Below, piece by piece: positions 1-9,449 of a stretch of 64,000 nt of DNA (its first letter is position 1; each line of letters starts with the position of its first letter). The DNA is taken from contig NZ_JAUSUR010000001.1 in the NCBI RefSeq assembly GCF_030814225.1, forward strand, positions 682,001 through 746,000, written 5' to 3'. The position numbers were made by a program, and so were the translations under genes. The stretch is from Breznakia pachnodae. Lineage in GTDB: Bacteria; Bacillota_I; Bacilli_A; Erysipelotrichales; Erysipelotrichaceae. The notes beneath the pieces are model-generated. The model was not told the DNA's origin, ran no database searches, and saw only the letters and a program-made list of their open reading frames with translations.

Positions 1-2714
1 TCTTTTTGTAGTTCTTCTTTCTTGTCACCATCTGGCAACTGATCTACTGCTTTTTGTGCTTCATCAATCTCTGTTTGACCAACTCCATCACCTAAGCCTG
101 TTTTGTCTTCGTTGAATAAGTTATCTACTTTATCTTGAGCATCTTCATTTCTTTGATTAAGTGTTGTTTGTGCTTCTTCTACTTTATCTTTCAAGTTATC
201 TTTAAACGTTCCATCAGGAAGTGCATTTACGATATCTTCTATCTCTTGAATCATTTCTTCAGTAACTGTAGATTTCAAGTTGCCATCTGCATCATACATA
301 TCATTCACTTCTTTTGATGCATCTAACATATCCTTTACAGTATTTACTATTTCTTCAAGTTGATCTTTTAGTTTTCCATCTGTAATTGAGTTTAATATCT
401 CTTCAGCTTTACTCAGACTTTCTTCATCAACATCATCACCTAAGTTTGTACCATTTGTTTCGTCTTCTGTAATTAATCCACTAATTGGTATATATTCTGT
501 TTTTCCTGTTGATGTATCAAAGACGATTTCTCCTGGATATACTGTATCTTCTCCATCAATTGTAACTACCATATCTTTTGGTATCGTCACCGTTCCATTT
601 CCATTATCAACTACCGTCGTTCCATTAGGAACAGTAATATATGAACCAGATGAAATCGTACCATCACTATTCATTTCTATCTCATCAATTACATAGATAG
701 TATCTCCATCTTTATTTGTAACTGTACTTCCTGCAGGATATGTAACTGCTTTTCCTGAATCATTTACATCAACAGTTATTTCACTTCCATTAGGTACTGT
801 TATTGTAGTCGCTTCTCCACCAACAACAACTGTACCACCTTCATCTATTATATTTTTAGAATATGAATAATCTGCACCTGTTGTAATCTCTCCATCTTTG
901 ATTGTGAACTCTCCAGTAAACTCATATACACCATCCCCTGTAACAACAGTACCTGAATCAAGTGTTATCGATCCATCACTATCAACATTATCTAAAGTAG
1001 CACCAATAATTAGATTCCCCTCATCATCCATAAGTGCACCTTGTGATAGATCAATGTATGAACTTACAATCATTCCACTTAAACTATTATCTTCATCATA
1101 TTTTGGCAAACCTATGGCATATTGAGCATTCATGTTAGAAGCAACAACATAATAATTTGTTGTACTGTTCCATGTAAATGCTCCTGCATTCGCAGTTAAC
1201 CTAACCATAGGACTATATGCCACTTTACTTCCTGACACATAGAATGTAGTCAATTGCTTTAAATCTGCATTTGTTGCTTTTGTTACAGTCATACTCCCTG
1301 TTAATGCTGTAAAACCATCTAAATCAACATTTGCAATATTTGTATAATGATAAAATAATGATTTTATAGTTTTTTTTGATTTATCATCAATAACCAATTC
1401 ATTCAAACTCGGATTATTATACACCCGTAAATCAGAAAGTTTAACTACATCAGTAATATTTAACTCAGTTAATTGATTATAGTAACAACCAAGTGTTACT
1501 AATTCTGATAATCCTGATAAATTCAATTTAGATATTTCATTTGTATGAATATACAGTGTTACTAATTCCGTCATGTGAGTTAAATCAAATTCCCCAGATA
1601 ATTGATTATTACTAAGATATAAGGTTTTCATTTTATTCATATTTGATAAATTCAATTCTTCTAACCTATTGCTATCTAACCTTAAGTAAGTAATTTCCTT
1701 AAGATTCTCAGTGTCCAACATTTTTATTTGATTAACATGTGCTTGTAAATTCGTAATCGCAGTTGAACCAGTGATATTTAAAATCTCCAACTTATTTCCA
1801 TAGCAATATAGAATTGTTAAACTTTTTAGACCTGACACATTCAATTCTATTAACGAGTTACTATATATTCTTATATCTGTGGCACTTTCCATATGAGATA
1901 AATCCCATGCACCACTTAATTGATTATTATACACATAAAAATGAACAATCTTTGTTAAATCACTTATATCTAAAGTAGTTAATTGATTATTATATGCTCG
2001 TAAGTTTGTAATCGATTTTGCTCCTGTGATATTTAAATTTATTAATTGATTTCCGTAACAGTATAACACCAATAGATTTTCTAAATTTGACACATTTAAC
2101 TCAGTCAAACTGTTTGTATGAACTTGAACACTAGTTAAGTTCTTCAACATACTAACATCTAATATTCCAATTAATTGATTATTATTAGCATTTAAAGTGG
2201 TAATTGAATAAAAATGCTCTATACCATCTAATGAACTTATTCCTTTATTAGCTACACTAATTGCTGCAGTCCTTCCATTGATTTTGTTATCAATTTCTGT
2301 TTGAGTCATTGTTGCTGTTTTATGTATTTCATCAACATACGTTCCAACTCCATGCCCCAATGCAGTTTCATATACCCATGTTCTAAAATTCACATCAGGA
2401 AATGCTTCTTCCAAAGTCGTAGTCTCTGCAACAAGTGTTGATGTAGATAATGGTGCAACTTTTGATGTTGCCTTTGCTATTACATCTTGTTTCACTTCTT
2501 CATTAGCTGGTTCTTCAGCAACCTCTTCTACTTCTTCTGATTCTTCAACTACTTCTTCGCTCTCACTTGCATCATCAGTTTTTATTTCTTCTACTTCATC
2601 AATAACTGGTTCTTCGATTTCATCTCCACTTACTATAGATGGAGCTACTAATCCAATAATTAATGTTGTTATTGTTAAACTAGTCAATAGTTTTTTTAAT
2701 GTAGTCTTTTTCAT
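1..2714 (-). CDS. Leucine-rich-repeat surface protein, C-terminus cut by the left window edge
   Basis: The frame stays open from the ATG at 2714 to base 1, giving about 904 codons with no stop, so the C-terminus lies outside the window. The start follows a GGAGG site at 2719-2723 and a signal peptide (KKTT, then a hydrophobic stretch ending near VAPSIVSG). An acidic Glu-rich linker comes next. A long run of LRR units of about 21-22 residues follows (pattern N-x-L-x-x-L-x-I/V-x-x), roughly residues 110-430. Beta-rich segments follow, and then helical modules containing LPDG-x-x-K-D/E that look like tandem coiled or FIVAR-like spacers. It is probably exported and wall-attached; the anchor is not visible here. 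It lies 40 bases downstream of the membrane-fused sigma factor on the same strand, so the two are probably co-transcribed. The ligand is unknown. Confidence 0.85.
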   Translation of the reverse strand, partial: MKKTTLKKLLTSLTITTLIIGLVAPSIVSGDEIEEPVIDEVEEIKTDDASESEEVVEESEEVEEVAEEPANEEVKQDVIAKATSKVAPLSTSTLVAETTTLEEAFPDVNFRTWVYETALGHGVGTYVDEIHKTATMTQTEIDNKINGRTAAISVANKGISSLDGIEHFYSITTLNANNNQLIGILDVSMLKNLTSVQVHTNSLTELNVSNLENLLVLYCYGNQLINLNITGAKSITNLRAYNNQLTTLDISDLTKIVHFYVYNNQLSGAWDLSHMESATDIRIYSNSLIELNVSGLKSLTILYCYGNKLEILNITGSTAITNLQAHVNQIKMLDTENLKEITYLRLDSNRLEELNLSNMNKMKTLYLSNNQLSGEFDLTHMTELVTLYIHTNEISKLNLSGLSELVTLGCYYNQLTELNITDVVKLSDLRVYNNPSLNELVIDDKSKKTIKSLFYHYTNIANVDLDGFTALTGSMTVTKATNADLKQLTTFYVSGSKVAYSPMVRLTANAGAFTWNSTTNYYVVASNMNAQYAIGLPKYDEDNSLSGMIVSSYIDLSQGALMDDEGNLIIGATLDNVDSDGSITLDSGTVVTGDGVYEFTGEFTIKDGEITTGADYSYSKNIIDEGGTVVVGGEATTITVPNGSEITVDVNDSGKAVTYPAGSTVTNKDGDTIYVIDEIEMNSDGTISSGSYITVPNGTTVVDNGNGTVTIPKDMVVTIDGEDTVYPGEIVFDTSTGKTEYIPISGLITEDETNGTNLGDDVDEESLSKAEEILNSITDGKLKDQLEEIVNTVKDMLDASKEVNDMYDADGNLKSTVTEEMIQEIEDIVNALPDGTFKDNLKDKVEEAQTTLNQRNEDAQDKVDNLFNEDKTGLGDGVGQTEIDEAQKAVDQLPDGDKKEELQK

Positions 2715-2754
2715 TTTACCTCCATTTATTAATTACCTATCCTGATAATCATAT

Positions 2755-4116
2755 TTAATCAAAACTATAAGTATATTGGATATCAATACCTTCCAAATTA
2801 AATATAGTTATTTTTATTGTTCTATTAAACTCCCCATATACTTTTAAATCTTTCGGAATATCATAATTTTCATCTTGATATTCAATATATGACTTTGAAT
2901 AATCTATTTGTTTTTGTTCATCATTGACTACTAGTTGTATGTAATCTTCATATCTCATAATCTCTACCAATTCAGGTGCATATTGATCAATATTGCTAAT
3001 TTCAAATGATGTCTTATATTCTTTAGTAACAACAGTGTACATTCCGTTGCTTACAGTTTGTACATGTATACCTTTTTCATCTTGTTTAAAAGATAACTCT
3101 TCATCATTAAACAAAATTTGTATATCTTCATCTTTTAAATCTTTCTTTAATTTTATGGTTACATCCACTCCCGAACGCATTGGAAATGTAAGATAAGTAA
3201 TATCTTCTATGTAAGGATGACCCTTTAACTTTTTAAATAGCCCTAAGTCCTTTATAACTGATTCATTAATATCAAGTTCCGTTATCTTATTATCTGTAGA
3301 ATTTGATAATACATTAGCTACAACTGCAATTCCTATTACCGTTACACAGACAACTGATACGATTGCTAAAATCATCTTACTTGATAAAACCTGTACAAGA
3401 TTTGTAGTTACCAAACTATTCCCTGAACTATATAACTTACTGTCATATTGAAGATTTTGATTACTGCTAATTTCTTCACTTCGTTCTTGAAGAATTGCTC
3501 CAAGTAGAGGTAAGACAATCGCTGAATATAGTCGTACATTATTTTTTATCTGATAATCACTTATTTGTGTTTCCAAGCTCTTTCTTCCTTTATGAAGAAG
3601 GGATCTTATTGTACTTAAATTACTTCCCAGAATATTAGCTATTTCTGTAGTTTTAAATTCTTCCAGATAATATAAAACAATTACTTCTTTTTGTTTGTTT
3701 GGAAGATCTTCCACAAACCCTCTAATCAGCTCTTTCGTTTCTTGTAAACTATAAGCTTCATCTGGTAAATTCTCCGTCTTTTCATCCTTAATTGTAGTTA
3801 TCATGTTTTCGTTCACATCATCATAAAGATATTCAGAAGTACTTCCTTTCGCTTTTTGAAGATAATTCATACATGAATTTCTAACAAGTCGATACATCCA
3901 TGAATTAAAATGTTCAGGATCTTGAAGTATATCTATTTTGTTGTAGATACGAATTATTGCTTCCTGTGTCATGTCTTTTGCCATTGCTTCATTGTTAGCA
4001 ATTGTGAAACACCAGTAATACACTTTGTTTACTATTAGTGAATATAGTTGTTCGAACTTTCCCTTATCACTTTGAACAAGCCTTACAATCTGGGTAAGTT
4101 CCATTTTATTATTCAT
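2755..4116 (-). CDS. ECF-like sigma factor fused to a transmembrane segment and an extracytoplasmic domain
   Basis: The 453-residue protein has sigma-70 region 2 at about residues 15-90 (core DMTQEAIIRIYNKI; FNSWMYRLVRNSCMNYL) and region 4 at about 125-185 (LPNKQKEVIVLYYLEEF, then an HTH with STIRSLLHKGRKSL). One hydrophobic span follows at about 248-270, and then about 180 residues predicted outside the cell. Ordinary ECF sigmas stop near residue 190. Here the part normally supplied by a separate membrane anti-sigma factor appears to be on the same chain. No RsiW-type zinc motif is visible. The start follows AGGAGGG with good spacing. The gene precedes the LRR surface protein by 40 bases and has an ECF-type promoter candidate of its own, which suggests autoregulation. 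How the sigma part would be released is unknown. Confidence 0.85.
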   Translation of the reverse strand: MNNKMELTQIVRLVQSDKGKFEQLYSLIVNKVYYWCFTIANNEAMAKDMTQEAIIRIYNKIDILQDPEHFNSWMYRLVRNSCMNYLQKAKGSTSEYLYDDVNENMITTIKDEKTENLPDEAYSLQETKELIRGFVEDLPNKQKEVIVLYYLEEFKTTEIANILGSNLSTIRSLLHKGRKSLETQISDYQIKNNVRLYSAIVLPLLGAILQERSEEISSNQNLQYDSKLYSSGNSLVTTNLVQVLSSKMILAIVSVVCVTVIGIAVVANVLSNSTDNKITELDINESVIKDLGLFKKLKGHPYIEDITYLTFPMRSGVDVTIKLKKDLKDEDIQILFNDEELSFKQDEKGIHVQTVSNGMYTVVTKEYKTSFEISNIDQYAPELVEIMRYEDYIQLVVNDEQKQIDYSKSYIEYQDENYDIPKDLKVYGEFNRTIKITIFNLEGIDIQYTYSFD

Positions 4117-4257
4117 TGTTTCGCCCTCCTTATTTATTTCTCTACTACGCTTACCCTACATAATAAACAGTTCGAATTATCAAAACGTCCACTTTTTTAT
4201 AAAAAAAGTTTTTATTTTTTTAAAAACTTATTGTTTCATAATTTATCCATCCAGATA

Positions 4258-4286
4258 TTAGTCGAAATTTTTAGATGTTTCGTTCA
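4258..4286 (-). promoter_or_regulatory. Candidate ECF-type promoter of the sigma-factor gene
   Basis: On the minus strand TGAAC (4282-4286) is followed by 17 bases and CGACTAA (4258-4264). This resembles ECF promoters, which carry an AAC core at -35 and CGTC or CGAC at -10. The same arrangement occurs at 22918-22946 and 19431-19459. The predicted leader is about 140 bases. Confidence 0.5.
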
Positions 4287-4308
4287 TTTTTTTAATACAA
4301 AATTTCAT

Positions 4309-4346
4309 AAAAAAAGATTGACTCCAACAACTATGTGGAATCAATC
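4309..4346 (-). terminator. Intrinsic terminator after the SGNH hydrolase gene
   Basis: Read on the minus strand, GATTGATTCCA pairs with TGGAGTCAATC around a 9-base loop and runs into seven T. It closes the tex-hydrolase transcript before the sigma-factor promoter. Confidence 0.85.
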
Positions 4347-4352
4347 CTCTAA

Positions 4353-4997
4353 TTAAATATTCAATGCAGCTTTTACTTTTTCTGCAAGTATATCATAACC
4401 TTTTTCATTGATGTGTAATCCATCAATACTAACTTCTTTTTTTAATTGTCCTTCATCAAGGAAATCATCAAATACATCAATATAACTTACATTATCAAAT
4501 TCATTAACAAAGTTTGAGAACTCTTTACCTAGCAATCTTAATCTCGCATTGTTACGTATATCTGTTTTCTTTTTTCTTTCATCAATTGGAAGTGGTGAAA
4601 TAATATATACATGCTCAATACCATATTTTAAGTTCATGATTTCAATTAATTGAAATACCTGATAAACAACATCTAACATATCAAACTGGTGATGTCCATC
4701 CATTAGACGAGATTCATCTGTATGTCCCAAGTCGTTTGTTCCAATTAATAGAACTACTTGTTTAGGATGATATCTTCCAATTGCATCATCATGTAGTAAC
4801 AGTAATTGTTCTGAAGTAGCTCCGTTCACCCCACAATTGTAAAATGATTGTTGTGGAAAGTATTTCTGCAAATCAAATGATTGAATTAAAGAATCACCAA
4901 AGAATACAGTTCCTTGTGGCTGCGCCTTTGCAGCATCCTCTATGATTTGTTTTACACGGTCTACCTGATAGTCATATAGTCTTTCAAAAACATCCAT
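4353..4997 (-). CDS. SGNH/GDSL-family hydrolase
   Basis: The 214-residue protein has the SGNH blocks. Block I is FFGDSLIQ with nucleophile Ser36, block III is GTND at 86-89, and block V is DGLHINEKG with Asp192 and His195. No signal peptide is seen, so it is probably a cytoplasmic esterase, lipase or platelet-activating-factor acetylhydrolase-like enzyme; its substrate cannot be read from sequence. It starts 9 bases after the tex stop codon, behind an AGGAGG site inside the tex end, so the two are one transcription unit. Confidence 0.88.
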   Translation of the reverse strand: MDVFERLYDYQVDRVKQIIEDAAKAQPQGTVFFGDSLIQSFDLQKYFPQQSFYNCGVNGATSEQLLLLHDDAIGRYHPKQVVLLIGTNDLGHTDESRLMDGHHQFDMLDVVYQVFQLIEIMNLKYGIEHVYIISPLPIDERKKKTDIRNNARLRLLGKEFSNFVNEFDNVSYIDVFDDFLDEGQLKKEVSIDGLHINEKGYDILAEKVKAALNI

Positions 4998-5006
4998 ATA
5001 AGCCTC

Positions 5007-7145
5007 CTATCGTTCTCTCAGTGTTAATTGTACTTTATGCTTTTCTTCATCAATTTTAAACACCCATACTTTCAAGATATCACCTACGGCTACAACATCA
5101 CTTGGATGTTTTACTCGCTTATCTGATAATTGAGAAATATGAATTAATCCATCTTCTTTTAATCCAATATCTACAAATGCTCCAAAGTCTACTACATTAC
5201 GTACAACACCTTCTAGTTCATCCCCTTCATGAAGGTCTTCAAACGAAAGAATATCCTGACGTAAAATTGGTGCATCATATTTATCACGATAATCACGAAG
5301 TGGTAAACAGATTGCATCTAAAATATCGTTTAATGTATATTCATCACAGTCTACAGTTTGTTGCAACTCCTCCTTATTGATTTGTTCAACTACTACTTTC
5401 GCTTTTTCACTTCCCATATCTGATGTTGTTAAGTTTAATTCTTTTAAAATTTGTTTTGCGACTTTATAACTCTCCGGGTGAATCGCAGTACGATCAAGTG
5501 GTTCTTTACCATCTTCAATTCGTAAGAATCCTGCAGCCTGTTCATATGCCTTTGGACCAATCTTTGGTATCTTTTTAATTTCTGAGCGCGATGCTATTTC
5601 ACCATTCGCTTCACGATAAGTCACAATGCTTTTAGCACTTGCTGCACTTAGTCCAGCAACATTCTGCAATAATGCAACACTAGCGAAGTTAATATTTACC
5701 CCAACTAAGTTTACTGCCTTTTCAACTACAAAGGATAAACGCTCTTTCAGTTTCGAAACTGGAAGGTCATGCTGATATTGCCCTACTCCAATTGACTGAG
5801 GATCAATTTTAATTAACTCCGATAACGGATCAAGTAATCTACGTGCGATTGAAATTGCACTTCTTTCCTCTACATGGAGTTTTGGGAATTCTTCAATCGC
5901 TAATTTAGAAGCACTATAAACCGAAGCTCCTGCTTCACTAACTAATGTATAAGCTACATTAAGATTATTTTCTTTAATTGTTTCTGATACAAATGCTTCA
6001 CTTTCTCTACTAGCTGTACCATTTCCAATCGCAATAATATCAATTTTATAGTCTTGAATTAATTTCAATAGCATCTGCTTAGATTCTCTTACTTTTGCAA
6101 CAGGTTTGTGAGGATAGATAACAGTTACCTTCTGCATCTTTCCTTGTTTATCTACAACTGCAAGTTTACATCCTGTACGATAAGCAGGATCAAAACCTAG
6201 AATCATTTTATTCTTCATTGGTGGTTGCAGTAATAATTTCTCTAAGTTAAATGAGAACACATCAATACTTGTTTCATGTGCTTTCTCACTTAGTTCACTA
6301 CGAACCATACGTTCGATTGAAGGATAAGCAAGACGCTTTAACCCATCTAAAATCGCTTCCTCCACATAAATAGCAGTAGGTGAATTTTGAAATCTTATAT
6401 AACGTTTCTTCACCCAGTTTGTCAGATACTCTTCATTGGTAACAATTGATACACTTACAACCTTTTCATTTTCTGCACGATCAATTGCCATTACACGATG
6501 AGGAGCCAAACTACTTACTCGTTCTTCATAGTCATAATACATTTTGTAAGTTTTATTTTCATCTTCATGATTCTTCTTTTCTGATGTTTTAATCTTTCCA
6601 TAGTTCATCATAGAATCATAAATCTTATTTCTTACATCATTATCATCACTAATCATTTCTGCGATGATATCTTTCGCACCTTGAATTGCATCTTCAATAG
6701 ATGTAATTGTTTCATTTAAGAATGGTGTTACTTCATTTTCATTGAAGGTTCTAGGAAACTTTAAAAAGATTTCTGATAATGGTTTTAGACCAGCTGCAAC
6801 TGCAACACTGGCTCTTGTTTTTTTCTTTTGTTTGTATGGACGATAAATATCTTCAACCTGTGCAAGTTTCTCACAACGAGCAACTTGTTGACGGATTTCA
6901 TCTGTCAGTTTTCCTTGTTCCTCAATTAAACGTAAAACATCTTCTTTACGTTTCTCCAGGTTTATCTGATATGTATATGTCTCATGAACCAAACGAATTT
7001 GTTCTTCATCCAGACCTTTTGTCATCTCTTTACGATAACGAGCAATAAAAGGAACGGTATTTCCTTCCTCTAATAACTTTAGAGTATTTTCTATTTGTAC
7101 TTCTTCTACTTTTAGCTGTTGAGCTATTTCTTTAATTTCATTCAT
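5007..7145 (-). CDS. tex: Tex-family transcription accessory protein (S1 RNA-binding)
   Basis: The 712-residue protein has the full Tex layout. There is a helical N-terminal domain (GNTVPFIARYRKEMTKGLDE near residue 30), a YqgF/RNase H-like domain from about 315 (LGFDPAYRTGCKLAVVD), helix-hairpin-helix repeats at about 490-560 (IPKIGPKAYEQAAGFLRI), and a C-terminal S1 domain at about 640-712 (GVVRNVVDFGAFVDIGLKEDG). Tex proteins bind nucleic acid and affect transcription and RNA handling. Length is close to the usual 710-780. The start follows AGGAGAA. It is the first gene of a pair with the SGNH hydrolase. Confidence 0.96.
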   Translation of the reverse strand: MNEIKEIAQQLKVEEVQIENTLKLLEEGNTVPFIARYRKEMTKGLDEEQIRLVHETYTYQINLEKRKEDVLRLIEEQGKLTDEIRQQVARCEKLAQVEDIYRPYKQKKKTRASVAVAAGLKPLSEIFLKFPRTFNENEVTPFLNETITSIEDAIQGAKDIIAEMISDDNDVRNKIYDSMMNYGKIKTSEKKNHEDENKTYKMYYDYEERVSSLAPHRVMAIDRAENEKVVSVSIVTNEEYLTNWVKKRYIRFQNSPTAIYVEEAILDGLKRLAYPSIERMVRSELSEKAHETSIDVFSFNLEKLLLQPPMKNKMILGFDPAYRTGCKLAVVDKQGKMQKVTVIYPHKPVAKVRESKQMLLKLIQDYKIDIIAIGNGTASRESEAFVSETIKENNLNVAYTLVSEAGASVYSASKLAIEEFPKLHVEERSAISIARRLLDPLSELIKIDPQSIGVGQYQHDLPVSKLKERLSFVVEKAVNLVGVNINFASVALLQNVAGLSAASAKSIVTYREANGEIASRSEIKKIPKIGPKAYEQAAGFLRIEDGKEPLDRTAIHPESYKVAKQILKELNLTTSDMGSEKAKVVVEQINKEELQQTVDCDEYTLNDILDAICLPLRDYRDKYDAPILRQDILSFEDLHEGDELEGVVRNVVDFGAFVDIGLKEDGLIHISQLSDKRVKHPSDVVAVGDILKVWVFKIDEEKHKVQLTLRER

Positions 7146-7196
7146 TAGTATTCTCCTAAATTCAATATTCTTATTATACCAAATATCTTAAGACTA

Positions 7197-7225
7197 TTGT
7201 GAAAAAGATAGTTTAGTTTTATAAT
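7197..7225 (+). promoter_or_regulatory. Sigma-A promoter overlapping the 5' end of the pentapeptide-repeat gene
   Basis: TTGTGA (7197-7202), 17 bases and a perfect TATAAT (7220-7225). The -10 box overlaps the ATG at 7224. Transcription should start near 7232, almost at the second in-frame ATG (7233), implying a leaderless or nearly leaderless mRNA. Confidence 0.6.
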
Positions 7226-7232
7226 GGATAAC

Positions 7233-7853
7233 ATGAAAATAAAACAACCAAAATTTACCCAAGAGTTAAAAAAAATAAATATATTATCAGATAATGAAAC
7301 TGAATTTTCAATGATTGATACAACTGAATTTGAAAACCTTAAGTTAAAACATTATAAACTAAATGAATGTCATTTTAAAAATGTTAGTTTTATTAACTGT
7401 TCATTCGCCAATGTTGACTGTATGGATGTAATATTTGAAAACTGTGATTTGTCAAACATCGACTTTAGTGAAGGTTTTTTGATTCGTACTATATTTAAAA
7501 ATTGTCGTTTGATTGGTTCGGACTTTACAAACGCAAGAATACAACATACACAGTTCATTAATGATAAAGCAAATTACGCGAATCTATCTTTATCAAAATG
7601 TTCAAATGTAATATTCGATAATAGTGATTTTATGGAAACCAGTTTTAATGAAACTACATTTAAAGATGTTACTTTTGATAACTGCGTTCTAAGTAAATGT
7701 GAATTTCTTCATACATCACTAAAAGATATTGATATCAGTTCATGCGAGATCGGTGGAATGCTTCTTTCTTCAGATAGCCTGAAGGGAGTTATTGTAAGTC
7801 CGTTACAAGCAGTAGAATTATCTAAAATTCTGGGTCTAAAAATTAGAGAATAA
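7233..7853 (+). CDS. Pentapeptide-repeat protein
   Basis: About 206 residues made of A(D/N)Lxx-like five-residue repeats with Phe/Leu at the centre (for example FKNVSFINCSF, FENCDLSNIDF, FDNSDFMETSF). These form a right-handed quadrilateral beta-helix. The C-terminal tail (GVIVSPLQAVELSKILGL) is common in Firmicutes members of unknown function. No signal or membrane segment is seen. Qnr and MfpA gyrase-protecting proteins share this fold, but nothing here proves that role. I start at the ATG at 7233 because the ATG at 7224 lies inside the -10 box; neither start has a Shine-Dalgarno site. The gene is transcribed alone and ends at a strong terminator. Confidence 0.88.
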   Translation: MKIKQPKFTQELKKINILSDNETEFSMIDTTEFENLKLKHYKLNECHFKNVSFINCSFANVDCMDVIFENCDLSNIDFSEGFLIRTIFKNCRLIGSDFTNARIQHTQFINDKANYANLSLSKCSNVIFDNSDFMETSFNETTFKDVTFDNCVLSKCEFLHTSLKDIDISSCEIGGMLLSSDSLKGVIVSPLQAVELSKILGLKIRE

Positions 7854-7862
7854 GTCATACTG

Positions 7863-7893
7863 GAAGCAATCTCAAAATATTGCTTCTTTTTTT
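7863..7893 (+). terminator. Intrinsic terminator after the pentapeptide-repeat gene
   Basis: GAAGCAAT and ATTGCTTC pair around an 8-base loop, followed by seven T. Confidence 0.88.
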
Positions 7894-8015
7894 ATAATTT
7901 AATATATCTTAGGTTAAATAATTTATACCACTGAATATATAGTTTGTATGCTTATAGTACCTATTTTTATTTTGTTATCTATGATATAGTTGAGGTATTC
8001 AACCGGAGGGAAATT

Positions 8016-9308
8016 ATGAAAAGAAAAAGATTGAAAGTTTTTTTGTTATGTTTATTATGTTTGGGGATGGCAAGCCAAACAATTAGTGCTGCGTTACCTA
8101 CCTATCAGGAACAATTTTCTGAAACAACAGCTTCACTAATTTCAAGAATGCAAAGTAAAAAGATCACAGATGAAATCGATCAATATCATATCGATAACAC
8201 AAAAGATTTTATGTTTTTGTATAAAGGTTTAACCGATTTAGATGGAATTGAAATATTTGAGAATTTAGAAAGTATCATTTTATTTGGAAATAAACTTGAG
8301 AAATTCCCAGAAAATTTAAGTAGTTTATCAAATCTAAAAGAGTTAAGTATTGGTGGAGAGGACACTTTAACAGAAGCATTATTGCCTTCATCAATGGCAG
8401 GTTTTACTGCTTTAGAAAAATTTGGATTACCTAGTAATTTTAGACTTCATGAAATGCCAGCTGTAGTAAAAACCATTCCAAGCCTTAAGGAATTAAACCT
8501 TGCATACTGCTCAATAGATAATTTAAGTAAAGAAGATGAATTATATTTAAGAAGTCTTCCTGTTGCTAAATTAAATGACCAAGAAGTAAAAATGTTAACT
8601 TCTGGTGGTGTATCAATCGGAAACGACTTAACAATCAACAGTTTTCCAATCCTATCTCAAAGCAGAGACTATTCTGTAGCAGTAAATATCGTTTACACAA
8701 TGACAAAACCTAATGGAGAAACAATTACTATCACACCTAGTTTTGATGCGGATGGCAATGTTGTTATTGATAAATCAGTATTCACTGAAGTTGGTTCTTA
8801 TCAGTTTATTGCCGTTATTAATGACGCAACAGGAATGTTAGATCAATCAACATATAGTTATAAATTCTATGTAAGTGATACTCCATCTGCAAACCTTATA
8901 AATCTTGTATTGCATGGAAGTGCGAAAATGGAATTAACAGTTGGTGACAGTTTCAATGATCCTGGAGCAACTGCTACTGATTTTAACGGCCCATTACCTG
9001 TAACAGTAACTGGAAAAGTAGACACAAGTAGAGCTGGAACTTATATAATAACTTATAGTGCTGGCAATACTTATGAAACTAAGAGTATAACAAGAGAAGT
9101 AGTTGTTAAAGAAAAAGGAAGCTCTACAACACCTACAACACCAGGGACTTCTACACCTAATGGATCTGGTTCTACTACCAACAGCAACCCATCAACAAGT
9201 CCAGCGACTGGAGATAATAATACAACGCCATGGACAGCAATCGTTACGCTTTCTGGTCTTGTATCATTATATTTAATAGTTGATAGAAAAAGAAGATCAC
9301 ATAACTAA
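8016..9308 (+). CDS. LRR and Ig-like surface protein with a sortase signal
   Basis: The start at 8016 follows GGAGGG. An in-frame upstream extension lacks a ribosome site and would disrupt the signal peptide. The 430-residue product has a signal peptide (KRKRLKVFLLCLLCLGMA), a short LRR region at about residues 55-165 (LENLESIILFGNKLEKFPENL), a beta-rich module, and a DUF5011-like Ig fold at about 290-370 (VGDSFNDPGATATDFNG; AGTYIITYSAG). A Thr/Ser/Pro-rich linker follows. The end has PATGDNN, a hydrophobic span and a basic tail (DRKRRSHN), which is a variant LPXTG signal for sortase. It shares this anchor style with the surface proteins at 14-26 kb. A small inverted repeat (GTTGA/TCAAC) sits just before the ribosome site. 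Confidence 0.88.
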   Translation: MKRKRLKVFLLCLLCLGMASQTISAALPTYQEQFSETTASLISRMQSKKITDEIDQYHIDNTKDFMFLYKGLTDLDGIEIFENLESIILFGNKLEKFPENLSSLSNLKELSIGGEDTLTEALLPSSMAGFTALEKFGLPSNFRLHEMPAVVKTIPSLKELNLAYCSIDNLSKEDELYLRSLPVAKLNDQEVKMLTSGGVSIGNDLTINSFPILSQSRDYSVAVNIVYTMTKPNGETITITPSFDADGNVVIDKSVFTEVGSYQFIAVINDATGMLDQSTYSYKFYVSDTPSANLINLVLHGSAKMELTVGDSFNDPGATATDFNGPLPVTVTGKVDTSRAGTYIITYSAGNTYETKSITREVVVKEKGSSTTPTTPGTSTPNGSGSTTNSNPSTSPATGDNNTTPWTAIVTLSGLVSLYLIVDRKRRSHN

Positions 9309-9327
9309 TATTTAAAATTGTAGTTAA

Positions 9328-9354
9328 AAAGCCCGATTAAATTGATCGGGCTTT
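9328..9354 (+). terminator. Intrinsic terminator after the LRR/Ig gene
   Basis: AAAGCCCGAT and ATCGGGCTTT pair around a 7-base loop, with a short T-rich tail. Confidence 0.8.
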
Positions 9355-9414
9355 CATTTGCCAAAAGCAATAATTATTCTTTATTTCACTTTTTTCATAA
9401 TTAGGATTTAGAAT

Positions 9415-9442
9415 TAAGAAAAGACTATCCAATCAGATAGTC
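9415..9442 (-). terminator. Intrinsic terminator after the Fic gene
   Basis: On the minus strand GACTATC and GATAGTC pair around a 6-base loop, followed by TTTTCTT. It lies 8 bases past the Fic stop codon. Confidence 0.75.
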
Positions 9443-9449
9443 CTATTTT

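Noticed and set aside
2993..3196. Plus-strand reading frames inside the sigma and surface genes
   Set aside because: They lie opposite real genes, have no ribosome site, and encode low-complexity translations expected from AT-rich antisense frames.
7944..8015. N-terminal extension of the LRR/Ig protein
   Set aside because: It lacks a ribosome site and would place residues before a good signal peptide. The ATG at 8016 follows GGAGGG.
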